Assembly: GCA_017399535.1 (NCBI GenBank)
Contig: JAFQBX010000005.1
Coordinates: 1 to 64,000, forward strand
DNA length: 64,000 nt
DNA from: Clostridia bacterium
GTDB lineage: Bacteria; Bacillota; Clostridia; Oscillospirales; Acutalibacteraceae
Direction of reading: 5' to 3'
The notes under the pieces were generated by a model. The model was given only the letters and a program-made list of their open reading frames with translations, ran no database searches and was not told the DNA's origin. The translations under genes and the position numbers were made by a program. This document shows positions 24,374-34,092 of this stretch, in pieces (positions within the stretch are counted from its first letter, which is position 1; the number at the start of each line of letters is the position of its first letter).

Positions 24374-27160
24374 TTATTCGGCAACTACCTTTGCACAGCG
24401 GGCACAAAGGGTAGGATGCTCGTCATTTGAGCCGACAGAATCAGAATAGCTCCAACAACGCTCACATTTGCCGCCCGATGCCTTTGTTACCGTGACACCG
24501 ATGTTTTCGCCCTTGTATTCGCCGCCGTCGCCCTCGCTAATCTTAACCGACGATGCGATAAAGATAACGGGAAGCTCGGCTTCGCACTCCTTGATAAAAT
24601 CAAGCATATCGCCGGTAGCGAAAAGCTCGATTTCGGCATCGAGTGATGCACCGATAATCTTTTGATTACGGGCATTTTCGATTGTCTTCTTTACATCGTC
24701 GCGGAGTGCATGAAGCTTCTCCCACTTTTCCATAAATGCCTCGTCAACCGAAACGCCTGTAAGCTCGGGATAATCGTTGAGAACAACGTGTTCCTTCACG
24801 CTCTTTTCATCGTGGGGCATGAATCCCCAAATTTCGTTAGCAGTGAAGGTGATTATCGGAGCAATAAGACGTGTAAGTGTATCGAGAATCTTATAAATCG
24901 TGGTCTGTGCTGCACGACGCGTCTTGCTATCGGTCTTTTCCACATACAGTCTATCCTTCAATACGTCGAGGTAGAAATTCGACATATCTACAACACAGAA
25001 ATTGTGTACCGAGTGGAAAATGATGTGGTACTCAAACTTTTCAAACGAGTCCTTAACCTTTTTATTAAGCTCGTCGAGACGGTTAAGTGCCCACTTATCA
25101 ATCGGTTCGAGCTCGTCAAGAGCCACCGAATCGGTATCGGGGTTAAAATCACTGATACAGCCGAGAATGAAACGTGCTGTATTACGAATCTTTCTATATG
25201 CTTCGGAAAGCTGCTTTAAAATATCCTTTGAGATGCGGATGTCGGCGTGATAGTCGCTCGACGCAACCCAAAGACGAAGAATATCGGCACCGTACTGATT
25301 AACGATATCCTCAGGAACGATTGTGTTTCCGAGCGATTTTGACATCTTTTTACCCTCGCCGTCAACAACCCAACCGTGAGTAACAATGGTCTTATACGGG
25401 GAAACTCCCTTTGTTGCGACAGAGGTCAGCAAGGATGACTGGAACCAGCCACGATACTGGTCGGCACCTTCGAGATAAAGATCGGCAGGGCTGCCCAAAT
25501 AATCTCTGTTATCGAGAACTGCGGCATGGGTTGAGCCCGAGTCGAACCAAACGTCCATGATATCGCTCTCTTTTTTGAAATGGGTGCCGCCGCACTTTGC
25601 ACACTTGTATCCGTTCGGGAGGAGGTCAGCCGCTTCGTGAGCGTACCAGGCATCAGCACCTTCCTTACGGAAAATAGCGGAAAGGTTAGAGATGGTTTCG
25701 TCATTGATAATTTCGGCTCCGCAATCCTCGCAATAGAAGATCGGAATCGGAACGCCCCATGTTCTCTGACGTGAAATGCACCAGTCGGAACGATCCTTTA
25801 CCATTCCTGCAATACGGTCGCGACCCCAAGCAGGAACCCATTCAACCGTGTCGATTGCTTCGATTGCCTTGTCAGCAAAGTCGCTGATGGAGCAGAAGCA
25901 CTGCTCGGTCGCTCTGAAAAGAATTGGCGACTTGCATCGCCAACAATGCGGATACTGGTGAATTATCTTTTGAAGGGCGAGAAGGTTGCCCGTGCTTTCG
26001 AGGTGGAGTGCAATCTTTTTATTTGCGTCGTCGGTATTAAGTCCTGCAAACTGACCTGCTTCCTCGGTCAAGATACCCTTTGCGTCAACCGAAACGACGA
26101 TGGGAAGCTGCTTATACTTGCGGCAAACCTCAAAGTCGTCAACACCGAAACCGGGTGCTGTATGAACGCAACCTGTACCGCTTTCAAGTGTAACGTGGTC
26201 GCCGACGATGAGAAGTGACTCTCTGTCAAGGAAGGGATGCTGGGCGGTCATAAGCTCGAGCTCACTACCGTTTAATGTGCCGACTGTTTCAAATTCTTCG
26301 ATTCCTGCGGCTTTGAGTGCGGTAGCGGCAAGGTCGGTAGCCATAACATAATACTCATCGTTTGCCTTTACTATGCTGTATTCGTAATTCGGGCCGACAC
26401 AAATTGCCACGTTACCGGGTAATGTCCATGTAGTTGTGGTCCAGATTACAAAGTATGTTTTGTCAAGGTCGGCTCCGAGGGCTGAAAGCTTACCTAAATC
26501 GTCCTTTACCTTAAATTTTACGAAAATTGAATGACACGGATCCTCGGCATATTCAATTTCGGCTTCGGCCAAAGCGGTCTGACATTCGGGGCACCAATAA
26601 ACCGGCTTTAATCCCTTGTAAATATAGCCCTTTTTAGCCATTTCGCCGAATACTTCAATCTGCTTCGCGACAAATTCGGGTTTAAGCGTGAGATAGGGGT
26701 TGTCCCATTCACCGAGTACGCCCAAACGCTTGAACTGGTCGCGCTGGTCGTCAACAAAGCCGAGTGCAAATTCGCGGCACATCTTTCTAAGCTCGAGTGC
26801 CGAAATCTGAGTTGCGTTGCCGACTCCTGCCGCCTTACGTGCCTTTAACTCGGTGGGAAGTCCGTGAGTATCGTAGCCGGGTACGTAAGGTGTGTAGTGA
26901 CCTGTCATGCTCTTATACTTGATAACAAAGTCCTTGAGTATCTTATTGAGGGCGGTGCCAAGGTGAATCTTTCCGTTTGCGTACGGAGGGCCATCGTGAA
27001 GAATGTAGCTCGGGTTTCCCTCGTTCTTTTTAAGCATTTTTTCATAAAGTTTCATATCATCCCACTGAGCGAGTGCCTGGGGCTCTCTCTCGGGAAGTCC
27101 TGCACGCATCGGAAATTCCGTTGACGGCAGATTAAGCGTCTTGTTATAATCCTGTGCCAT
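24374..27160 (-). CDS. ileS: Isoleucyl-tRNA synthetase
   Basis: A 928-residue class I synthetase, normal length. HIGH-type motif is HLGT (66-69), KMSKS is intact in GKKMSKSLGN, and the C-terminal zinc finger has CERC and CARC pairs. It charges tRNA-Ile and edits valine through the inserted CP1 domain. It lies downstream of divIVA (26 bases), as in many Firmicutes. I looked for a T-box leader before it and found none; expression appears to be by read-through from the division cluster. Confidence 0.98.
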   Translation of the reverse strand: MAQDYNKTLNLPSTEFPMRAGLPEREPQALAQWDDMKLYEKMLKKNEGNPSYILHDGPPYANGKIHLGTALNKILKDFVIKYKSMTGHYTPYVPGYDTHGLPTELKARKAAGVGNATQISALELRKMCREFALGFVDDQRDQFKRLGVLGEWDNPYLTLKPEFVAKQIEVFGEMAKKGYIYKGLKPVYWCPECQTALAEAEIEYAEDPCHSIFVKFKVKDDLGKLSALGADLDKTYFVIWTTTTWTLPGNVAICVGPNYEYSIVKANDEYYVMATDLAATALKAAGIEEFETVGTLNGSELELMTAQHPFLDRESLLIVGDHVTLESGTGCVHTAPGFGVDDFEVCRKYKQLPIVVSVDAKGILTEEAGQFAGLNTDDANKKIALHLESTGNLLALQKIIHQYPHCWRCKSPILFRATEQCFCSISDFADKAIEAIDTVEWVPAWGRDRIAGMVKDRSDWCISRQRTWGVPIPIFYCEDCGAEIINDETISNLSAIFRKEGADAWYAHEAADLLPNGYKCAKCGGTHFKKESDIMDVWFDSGSTHAAVLDNRDYLGSPADLYLEGADQYRGWFQSSLLTSVATKGVSPYKTIVTHGWVVDGEGKKMSKSLGNTIVPEDIVNQYGADILRLWVASSDYHADIRISKDILKQLSEAYRKIRNTARFILGCISDFNPDTDSVALDELEPIDKWALNRLDELNKKVKDSFEKFEYHIIFHSVHNFCVVDMSNFYLDVLKDRLYVEKTDSKTRRAAQTTIYKILDTLTRLIAPIITFTANEIWGFMPHDEKSVKEHVVLNDYPELTGVSVDEAFMEKWEKLHALRDDVKKTIENARNQKIIGASLDAEIELFATGDMLDFIKECEAELPVIFIASSVKISEGDGGEYKGENIGVTVTKASGGKCERCWSYSDSVGSNDEHPTLCARCAKVVAE

Positions 27161-27186
27161 TTTAGTTTAACTACCTTTCCTGTTTA

Positions 27187-28188
27187 TCATTCTGATATTT
27201 CCGAAACGTCACCGTCAAAGGTGTATTGTATTCTCTCTGTTTCGGAATTTGTATTAACATCGTCCTCCACCTCGTCGGAATCATCTTCCCCCTCGGTTTC
27301 GTCCTCGTCAAAATCAATGTTTACCTTGAAATTCGGCGTCTTTCGCTCGGCGGTATCGGATTCGGGCATTTCTGCTACCTGCTCGTCCGATGCGTCAATA
27401 GCGTCCGTTTGGGTTTCGTCCTCCGGCTCGCCGAGAGCAATCGGCTGCTCCTCGGCAGTGCGCATTTCGCTGATTATTCGCTCAATGTCATTGCATTCGG
27501 CGACTTCTTCCTCAATGACCTCCTCGGCCGCAGGAATTTCCGCCTCGACTGCCGCAACCTCCGGCTCGGGTATAACCCAGTCCGGCATTTCGGAAACGAG
27601 TTTGGTTTGACTTTCGAGCTGGGCTAAAATATCGTGCTTGAAAATCGCTACCTGCTTTTTCAGTTCGTCAAAGAGCTTCTGCTGTTCTCTGACACTCTCC
27701 TCTGCGGCGGCTACCATTGCCTCGGTCTTTGCCTTTGTTGAGTCAATACTTTCGCGGGTAACCCTTTCGGTCGTGTCGGAAAGTTCCTTTGAAAGACGCT
27801 GTGCTTCGCTAACCATGGCTTCTGCCTTTTCCTTTGCTTCGCTGATGGTTGCTTCTGCATTAGCGTTGGCTGTTGCCATTATTTCGTTTGCCTTTTCATT
27901 CGCGGCAAAAATGGTGTCGTCGGCCTTTACCTTCGCCTCGGAAACGAGCTGTTCGCTCACGCGCTCGGCATTAACGAGTGCCGCCTGAATTGCCTGTTCA
28001 TCCGCCTTGTACTCGTTGAGTTTAAGCTCGTAGTCGGCTATCTTTTTTTCATTTGCGGCGGCCGTTGTAGTCAAATAATTTATCGTATTTACTATCTCGT
28101 CGAGAAATACGTCAACCTCAATCTTTTTGTATCCGCTCATTCCTGCCCGCGAAAATTCTTTATTTCTGATTTCGTCTGCGGTTACCAT
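27187..28188 (-). CDS. divIVA: DivIVA-family cell-division/polarity protein
   Basis: A 333-residue protein. The N-terminal membrane-curvature domain has the pattern FSRAGMSGYKKIEVDVFLDE (residues 13-32) typical of DivIVA, followed by a long coiled coil (about 35-190, rich in Ala, Glu and Lys) and a highly acidic C-terminal tail of about 140 residues. The tail is longer than in model DivIVA proteins. Expected location is the septum and cell poles, anchoring division or wall machinery. Upstream of ileS and downstream of sepF, the usual dcw-flank order. Confidence 0.93.
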   Translation of the reverse strand: MVTADEIRNKEFSRAGMSGYKKIEVDVFLDEIVNTINYLTTTAAANEKKIADYELKLNEYKADEQAIQAALVNAERVSEQLVSEAKVKADDTIFAANEKANEIMATANANAEATISEAKEKAEAMVSEAQRLSKELSDTTERVTRESIDSTKAKTEAMVAAAEESVREQQKLFDELKKQVAIFKHDILAQLESQTKLVSEMPDWVIPEPEVAAVEAEIPAAEEVIEEEVAECNDIERIISEMRTAEEQPIALGEPEDETQTDAIDASDEQVAEMPESDTAERKTPNFKVNIDFDEDETEGEDDSDEVEDDVNTNSETERIQYTFDGDVSEISE

Positions 28189-28252
28189 TATGAACCCCCT
28201 TTTTTAATCAAAACAGTCGGTTGCTACTGATTATCTTTAAAAGCACAAATGG

Positions 28253-28290
28253 TCGCATACACCTGTCACATCGTCAGACGGTGTATGCGA
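28253..28290 (-). promoter_or_regulatory. Strong hairpin between sepF and divIVA
   Basis: An 11-bp perfect stem (28253-28263 with 28280-28290) with a 16-base loop lies in the 123-base gap between sepF and divIVA. No T-run follows on the transcribed strand, so it is not a classical terminator. It may be an attenuator, a stabiliser or an RNase processing site. Confidence 0.55.
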
Positions 28291-28311
28291 TCACTCGATA
28301 ATTTTATTCGG

Positions 28312-28761
28312 TTAACGGTACATTCCGCCGTCAATTTCGTCAATGAGCATATCGCCCATTACGTCGACATTGTACGGCGTAATCATAAAGGTATTTGCGG
28401 CAACGCGCTTTACAAGTCCGTTGTTTGCGTAAGCAACGCCGCTCAAAAAGTCGATAAGACGGCGCTGAATATCCTTTGGCGTTTTTTCAAGATTAAGTAC
28501 AACGGTATGCTTGCTATTAAGATGGTCGGCAATCGACGGTGCATCCTCGAAGCGCTCGGGCTTTACGAGTACGACCTGAAGCTGTGCCGCATTTCTCATA
28601 TTAACGACCTTTGATCTGTCGGCGGTCGGCTTTGAGTACGAAGCAGTTGCAGGTGCTTCTACCTCCTCCTCGTCGTAGTAATCGTATTCATCGGGTGAAA
28701 AGCTATCGTATTCATCCTCCTGTGCTCTGAAAAATCCTGAAAGCTTGTCCTTTATTCCCAT
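28312..28761 (-). CDS. sepF: Cell division protein SepF
   Basis: A 149-residue protein of usual size. An N-terminal amphipathic stretch (MGIKDKLSGFF) for membrane contact is followed by an acidic linker (about 15-45) and the SepF core (about 55-140, with VVLNLEKTPKDIQRRLIDFL near 87-106). It tethers FtsZ to the membrane. It lies between yggS and divIVA, the classic Gram-positive order. Confidence 0.95.
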   Translation of the reverse strand: MGIKDKLSGFFRAQEDEYDSFSPDEYDYYDEEEVEAPATASYSKPTADRSKVVNMRNAAQLQVVLVKPERFEDAPSIADHLNSKHTVVLNLEKTPKDIQRRLIDFLSGVAYANNGLVKRVAANTFMITPYNVDVMGDMLIDEIDGGMYR

Positions 28762-28810
28762 AATAAAACACTCCCCCGTTTTTTTAATAAATTAAATCAT
28801 TATCAGTGGA

Positions 28811-29548
28811 TCACACCGCATAATTTCGGCGACCGAAAAGTCGCGTTCCTACACGGACAATATTCGCTCCGCAAATAATCGCCTGCTCGAAATCGTCGGA
28901 CATTCCCATAGATAAATATTTCATATTTATATTATCTATATTTTTATGCGAAATGTCAACAAATAGATTGTTCATTTGCTCAAAATATCGCAAAATTTCT
29001 TCGTTTTTTTCGCAAATGGGCGGAATTGTCATGAGTCCCTGTACTTTTATTCCTTTTAACCCTGAAATTTCCTGCAAAAATGACTCGGCATCACTGGGGT
29101 TAATTCCCGATTTTGATTCCTCGCCGCCAATGTTAACTTCAACGAGAATATCGGTCACTATGCCCATCTCCTCGCTTCTGCGCGAAATCTCGCTTGCAAG
29201 ACGAAAGGAATCGACCGATTCAATCATACTTACCTTGCCTACCACCTGACGCACCTTATTAGTCTGCAAATGACCGATAAAGTGGCGGTCGGCAGATGAG
29301 TCGTACTCGTCAATCTTTGACAAAAGTTCCTGCACCTTGTTTTCGCCAATGAGCTTTATTCCATTATTTATTGCGTGGTTAATAACCTCGACAGGTATAG
29401 TCTTTGTCGCGGCAAGAAGCATAATTTCATCAGCTTTTCTGCCCGAAAGTGCCGCCGCCTTTTCGATTCGCTCGGTTACGTCGGCAAAATTCTCGTCAAA
29501 AATTGCGCAACGTTCCTTTATATCCTCAGTTAATAACTTTTCCGTCAT
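28811..29548 (-). CDS. YggS family PLP homeostasis protein
   Basis: A 245-residue fold-type III PLP-binding barrel. The PLP lysine is in LLAATKTIP near residue 47, with GENKVQE and HFIGHLQTNK motifs of the family. It has no known catalysis but controls free PLP and amino-acid balance. The ATG at 29548 has better Shine-Dalgarno spacing than one at 29557; the gene overlaps the HlyD-like gene by 23 bases. Equivalent to B. subtilis ylmE, upstream of sepF (ylmF). Confidence 0.95.
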   Translation of the reverse strand: MTEKLLTEDIKERCAIFDENFADVTERIEKAAALSGRKADEIMLLAATKTIPVEVINHAINNGIKLIGENKVQELLSKIDEYDSSADRHFIGHLQTNKVRQVVGKVSMIESVDSFRLASEISRRSEEMGIVTDILVEVNIGGEESKSGINPSDAESFLQEISGLKGIKVQGLMTIPPICEKNEEILRYFEQMNNLFVDISHKNIDNINMKYLSMGMSDDFEQAIICGANIVRVGTRLFGRRNYAV

Positions 29549-30731
29549 ATAAATCATTTCCCTTTATAACAAGCTCGTCATAGAGTCGCAGGTCGCCACC
29601 CTTTTTACATACGACAAAGTCGTTTCCGTTATATACAACCTCGATGGGTATGAACTTTACGGTGTTTCCGTTCTTAATATAAACGCCCTTTTTGCCATCG
29701 ACGATTTCGAGGGCATCGTTGGGGACGTAAAGTCCGTCGAAGCTGCTCAGAACAATCGAAATCGGCTGTGTTCTGATTAGCGAAAGCTCGCCGCTCATAT
29801 ATCTGCAACGAAAAACAACGACCGTTTCGCCGGTAGCGGCATCGCGATTTATCTTATGCACCTTTACGGGAAGCTCGGTCGACGTTTGAAGCGGAATGCG
29901 AATGGTAAGCGACTGACCTTCGGTGAATTTGAGCGAATCCTCGAAGGAAAGACTGGTCGCAATATACCAATCAACGCTGTCAACAGTTTTTCCAATAATC
30001 GTTTTATCGGTTTGCTCATTCGGCTTTATTGCTTCGAGGTCGGCTTTGGAAAGGGTGTCAATACTCTCGCTCGTCAGCACGTTTTCGTATCCGTCAATCG
30101 ACGAAACGAAGTAACCTGCCTTTTCGGAAACTACGCTTTTTGCCACACCGAGTCGCGATTCAAGCGCCGATTTTTGAGTATTGAGTCGGGAAAGACGATC
30201 GTAAAAATCGGTTTCGGCGCCGATGGCAACAAGACGCTTGTTCAGCAGTGTCAGGTACTCGTCAGAATTGGTAGCAAGTTTACTGTAATCACCGTCGGCA
30301 ACGCTGTCCAAAAGGTCGATTAAACTTTCGTCAATCTGGCCGTCAACCTGGTCGAGATTAGTAACGTTGCTCATATCCATATTGCAAATTCCCGACAGAT
30401 TCTTTATCTGCTTGTCCAATGCGGCTATCTGCGCTTTTATCTCGACGTCATTCTCGCTATTGTAGATTCCTGCGACCTTGCCGCCCTTCGCTACACGACT
30501 GCCGTCGGCTATCTCGTAGCTCAATACACCGCCCACAGCATCCTCGCAGGTAATGATGGTTTCGTCACGGATTATGTAACCCTCTGCCTTGATAATTTCC
30601 TCGGCGGTATAGGCGGTAGCAGTTTCGGTCTTTATGGAGCTTAACGAAGCAAACAGCGTTTGATATAAAAGATAGACAATAAGCAGAATTCCAGCTGATG
30701 TAGCCAGTATCTTTGTATAATTAAACTTCAT
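29526..30731 (-). CDS. HlyD-like single-pass membrane protein in the division cluster
   Basis: A 401-residue protein with one N-terminal transmembrane helix (about 9-28) and a large extracytoplasmic part. After a lipoyl/biotinyl-like hairpin (GYIIRDETII... GGVLSYEIADGSRV, about 52-81), there is a central coiled coil (about 95-200) and a second beta barrel-like region (about 250-400). This is the plan of HlyD-type periplasmic adaptors, but no transporter gene is nearby. Similar proteins occur between hfq/miaA and yggS/sepF in Clostridia as far as I recall; the role may be in the envelope at division. It overlaps yggS by 23 bases. Confidence 0.8.
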   Translation of the reverse strand: MKFNYTKILATSAGILLIVYLLYQTLFASLSSIKTETATAYTAEEIIKAEGYIIRDETIITCEDAVGGVLSYEIADGSRVAKGGKVAGIYNSENDVEIKAQIAALDKQIKNLSGICNMDMSNVTNLDQVDGQIDESLIDLLDSVADGDYSKLATNSDEYLTLLNKRLVAIGAETDFYDRLSRLNTQKSALESRLGVAKSVVSEKAGYFVSSIDGYENVLTSESIDTLSKADLEAIKPNEQTDKTIIGKTVDSVDWYIATSLSFEDSLKFTEGQSLTIRIPLQTSTELPVKVHKINRDAATGETVVVFRCRYMSGELSLIRTQPISIVLSSFDGLYVPNDALEIVDGKKGVYIKNGNTVKFIPIEVVYNGNDFVVCKKGGDLRLYDELVIKGNDLYDGKVIN

Positions 30732-30762
30732 CGTTTTTTCGTCAGCTCCTATGTTAAATTTA

Positions 30763-31005
30763 CTATTCCTCTAATGAGATTTCGGCTTCGTTTTCGAATT
30801 TTATGTTAACCGACGGCATCATGGTAGAAATGGCGTGTTTGTACACCAAATTCTGCTTTCCCATGCTGTCGATTAAAACGGTAAATCCGTCAAAAGAGAT
30901 TATTCTACCCTTTATTTGAAAGCCGTTTACAAGAAAGACGGTGACCTCCGTTTTTTCCTTTCTTGCCCTGTTCAAAAACACGTTTTGTAAATTGATATTT
31001 GCCAT
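30763..31005 (-). CDS. hfq: RNA chaperone Hfq
   Basis: An 80-residue Sm-like protein: Sm1 with [15 protein letters not shown] and Sm2 with the YKHAIST motif (about 57-63). ATG at 31005 with AAGGAG is chosen over an in-frame start at 31044. It forms a hexameric ring binding small RNAs and mRNAs. The miaA-hfq order is widely conserved. A short acidic C-terminus (EAEISLEE) replaces the long tail of proteobacterial Hfq. Confidence 0.97.
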   Translation of the reverse strand: MANINLQNVFLNRARKEKTEVTVFLVNGFQIKGRIISFDGFTVLIDSMGKQNLVYKHAISTMMPSVNIKFENEAEISLEE

Positions 31006-31096
31006 TTTTCTTTTTTCTCCTTCTTCGCACTTTTTAAACGACATTTTCCCGTGCGAGAAGGATAAAAGCCGCCACCCGATTATTGTTTTCGGATGT

Positions 31097-32059
31097 TTAC
31101 TCGGCTATTATACCATATTTACCATTTATTTCCAGTATTTTTATTGAATTTTCCAATATTTTTTTCAAATCGGCGCTATCGGCGGTTATCCAGTTGATTC
31201 TTTCGTCACGATTAAACCAGGTCATTTGCCGCTTTGCGTAGCGTCGCGTTTCGCGTTTTAAGCTCTCCACCGCTTCATCTAAGGTGCATTCGCCCTTTAA
31301 AAACGGAATTAGCTCCTTGTGCCCTATCGCCTGTGCCGACGTTGCCAATCCGTCCGACATCGACTCTTTTGCCTCGTCGAGCAGTCCGTTTTCGAGCATT
31401 ATATCGACGCGCCTGTTTATTCTTTCGTAAAGTAATTCGCGGTTTTCGAATCTGATGCCGATGGCGGTGAGGTCATATTCTGACGGATTTATCCTCGACC
31501 TGCGTTGCTGCTCGGTCATGGTGACGCCGCTCGAATAATACACCTCTAATGCGCGTATCACTCGCTTTAAATTGTTCGGGTGCAGAGTTTCGGCATATTC
31601 GGGGTCGATTTGGTGCAACCTTTTCAACATCGCTTCATTTCCGATTTCTGCCGCTTCTATGGTGAGCTTGGCACGAAGCTCGGAGGTATCTTTCTCCTCG
31701 GAAAAGGTGAGATTGTCGACGAGTGACGAGAAGTAAAGTCCCGTACCACCGACCAAAATCGGCATTTTATTTCGACTGTAAATGTCTACAATCGCCCTTT
31801 TTGCCTCGTCAACGTAACGGGCAACCGAATAGCTATCGTCCATTTCGGCTATGCCAATCATGTGATGAGGAACGCCCATCATTTCGTCGGTTGTGGGCTT
31901 TGCCGATGCGATGTCCATCCCCTTGTAAATCTGCATCGAGTCGCAGGAAACAACCTCGCCGTTGAGCCGACGGGCTAATTCGATGCCAAGCGCGGTTTTT
32001 CCCGATGCGGTGGGACCGACAACCGCGATCAGCGGTATTTTCTTATTGAAGGCGTCCAA
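31097..32059 (-). CDS. miaA: tRNA dimethylallyltransferase
   Basis: About 320 residues. The P-loop is [10 protein letters not shown] and the [17 protein letters not shown] motif binds tRNA and the prenyl donor. It adds the dimethylallyl group to A37 of tRNAs reading UNN codons; the miaB product in the same operon then methylthiolates it. There is no ATG: TTG at 32059 is chosen (AAGGAG 13 bases upstream), overlapping the mutL end by 17 bases; TTG at 32098 is possible but has no Shine-Dalgarno. Start uncertain. Confidence 0.93.
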   Translation of the reverse strand: MDAFNKKIPLIAVVGPTASGKTALGIELARRLNGEVVSCDSMQIYKGMDIASAKPTTDEMMGVPHHMIGIAEMDDSYSVARYVDEAKRAIVDIYSRNKMPILVGGTGLYFSSLVDNLTFSEEKDTSELRAKLTIEAAEIGNEAMLKRLHQIDPEYAETLHPNNLKRVIRALEVYYSSGVTMTEQQRRSRINPSEYDLTAIGIRFENRELLYERINRRVDIMLENGLLDEAKESMSDGLATSAQAIGHKELIPFLKGECTLDEAVESLKRETRRYAKRQMTWFNRDERINWITADSADLKKILENSIKILEINGKYGIIAE

Positions 32060-34070
32060 ACTGTTTTTCAAGCTCCTTTTTAGTGAGTATGAAGGCAACC
32101 GGCCGTCCGTGAGGACAGTATTTTATATCATCGTAGCGAATGATTCGCTCGGCAAGAGCCGCCATTTCGGTAGGATTCGAGCGTGAACCCGCCTTTATCG
32201 CGGCACGGCAGGCAATATTGTGATATAGCCAATCGAGCTTTTCAATTTCGACCGAATTCTTATTATCGGTGAAGCCGCCTGCCATTTCGTAAACGAGATT
32301 TTTTATATCCTCGCCGACCAAAACAGTGGGCACGGCACGAACTATTACCGACGATGCGCCAAAGTCCTCGACGTCAAATCCCGTGCGAATAATCAGGTCG
32401 AGATTGTCGAGAATGGCGGCGTATTCCTCCTTTGCCAGAGGGACGGCAATCGGTTCAAGGAGCATTTGGCTATCGTGTTCGCTCTGCTTGATTTTTTCAA
32501 AAAGAATGCGCTCGTGGGCGGCATGCTTGTCGATAAATACGACCGAGTCGCCGTATTCGGCCAAAATATAGGTGGTAAACGCCTCGCCGATTATGCGAAT
32601 TTCGGGCAGGTCGGTGTCGTCGTCATCGGTGACCGTTTCGGTAGCCGAAATTTGCGGTGCGGTCGGCTCGGCAAATTGGTCAACTTCTTCACTTTCCGAT
32701 TGAATAGAATAGTCACTTTCCGATTGAATTGTTTGGGACGAAACAACCTTTTCCTCCGGCTCGTCGTCGCAGAAAACGTCGATATTTTTCCTTCCGATTG
32801 ATGCAGTGTACTTTACCACCGATTCACTCTTCAACACAAACGGCTCTGCATTCGTTTCCGATGACTTGGGTGCAAGATTGATTGTACTGCCGACAAAATC
32901 GGAATCGGTGGCATAAACCGATGAATACAAGGGAGATTGGTTAGTTTTTTCGGGTTCGAAATTGTTTAATGGGTTATCGATTACGCTGCTTTGCTTTGTT
33001 GTGGTTTCAGTTTTATGTAAACTGATTTGTTCCCCTTGAATAGCGTTTGGCATGATTCGCTGAGTTATTATTTCGGGGCGGTTATCCCCTTCTGTTAAAG
33101 CGGATTTTACCGCGTAATATACGATATTAAATACGGCTCTTTCGTCGGCAAAACGAGCTTCTGTCTTTGACGGACTTACATTTATGTCAACTAAATTATA
33201 AGGAATGGACAAATTGAGTACGCAGGACGGAAACTTCCCAACCATAACCGAATTTTTACACGCCTGTTCGAGCGCCGCCATCAAATTCTTTGACTTTATA
33301 TAGCGGCCGTTGATATAAAAATGCTGCATATTTCTATTCGCCCTAGCGGAAAGCGGAGAGCCGACAAAGCCGCTGACCGACATATTGTTAAAAGTATAAT
33401 CAACCTTTATCAGCGAATTGGCAAATTCGCGACCAAAAACAGCATAAACGGTGGCTTTGAGGTCGTTGTCGCCGGGTGTGGTGAGTGTATTCTTTCCGTC
33501 GCGGATGAATCGGAAGGAAATTTCGGGATGCGAAAGGGCGATTTTATCAATCACACCTGCGACAGCGTTGGATTCGCTGACATCCTTTTTGAGAAATTTC
33601 ATTCGCGCAGGGGTGTTAAAAAACAAATCTCTAACAATTATTGTCGTACCGATGGGACAGCCGGCATCCTCGATAAACTCCTCTTCTCCGCCGCTGATGG
33701 AGTATTTCGAGCCGGTTTCGCCCTTTTTACAGGTGAGAAGTTCAACCCTTGCAACCGCGGCAACCGATGCAAGTGCTTCGCCACGGAAGCCGAGGGTTGC
33801 GATGCTGTCTAAATCGTCAACCTTATCCACCTTGCTGGTTGCGTGGCGTAAAAATGCCGTTTTTATATCCTCGCGTGCGATTCCCGAGCCGTTGTCGGTC
33901 ACGCGCATAAAGGTTATGCCGCCATTCTGAATTTCGACAGTGATTTGCGTTGCACCGGCATCAATCGAGTTTTCGACCAATTCCTTTATTACCGAAGCGG
34001 GTCTTTCTACCACCTCACCTGCGGCTATCAGCTCGGCAACCTGACGGTCGAGCACCTTAATTTGTGCCAT
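32043..34070 (-). CDS. mutL: DNA mismatch repair endonuclease MutL
   Basis: A 675-residue protein. The N-terminal GHKL ATPase (about 1-330) has ELVENSIDAGA and the DNGSGI loop. A low-complexity acidic linker (about 330-480) leads to the C-terminal dimer/endonuclease domain with DKHAAHERILFEK (equivalent to DQHAxxExxxxE) and the CPHGRP motif. It nicks DNA for methylation-independent mismatch repair. It is 22 bases after mutS. Confidence 0.97.
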   Translation of the reverse strand: MAQIKVLDRQVAELIAAGEVVERPASVIKELVENSIDAGATQITVEIQNGGITFMRVTDNGSGIAREDIKTAFLRHATSKVDKVDDLDSIATLGFRGEALASVAAVARVELLTCKKGETGSKYSISGGEEEFIEDAGCPIGTTIIVRDLFFNTPARMKFLKKDVSESNAVAGVIDKIALSHPEISFRFIRDGKNTLTTPGDNDLKATVYAVFGREFANSLIKVDYTFNNMSVSGFVGSPLSARANRNMQHFYINGRYIKSKNLMAALEQACKNSVMVGKFPSCVLNLSIPYNLVDINVSPSKTEARFADERAVFNIVYYAVKSALTEGDNRPEIITQRIMPNAIQGEQISLHKTETTTKQSSVIDNPLNNFEPEKTNQSPLYSSVYATDSDFVGSTINLAPKSSETNAEPFVLKSESVVKYTASIGRKNIDVFCDDEPEEKVVSSQTIQSESDYSIQSESEEVDQFAEPTAPQISATETVTDDDDTDLPEIRIIGEAFTTYILAEYGDSVVFIDKHAAHERILFEKIKQSEHDSQMLLEPIAVPLAKEEYAAILDNLDLIIRTGFDVEDFGASSVIVRAVPTVLVGEDIKNLVYEMAGGFTDNKNSVEIEKLDWLYHNIACRAAIKAGSRSNPTEMAALAERIIRYDDIKYCPHGRPVAFILTKKELEKQFGRLQ

Positions 34071-34092
34071 ATAGCATAACCTCCTTTTAAAA

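Noticed and set aside
27161-27186. T-box or other tRNA-sensing leader before ileS
   Set aside because: The gap to divIVA is only 26 bases; no T-box element or terminator is possible here.
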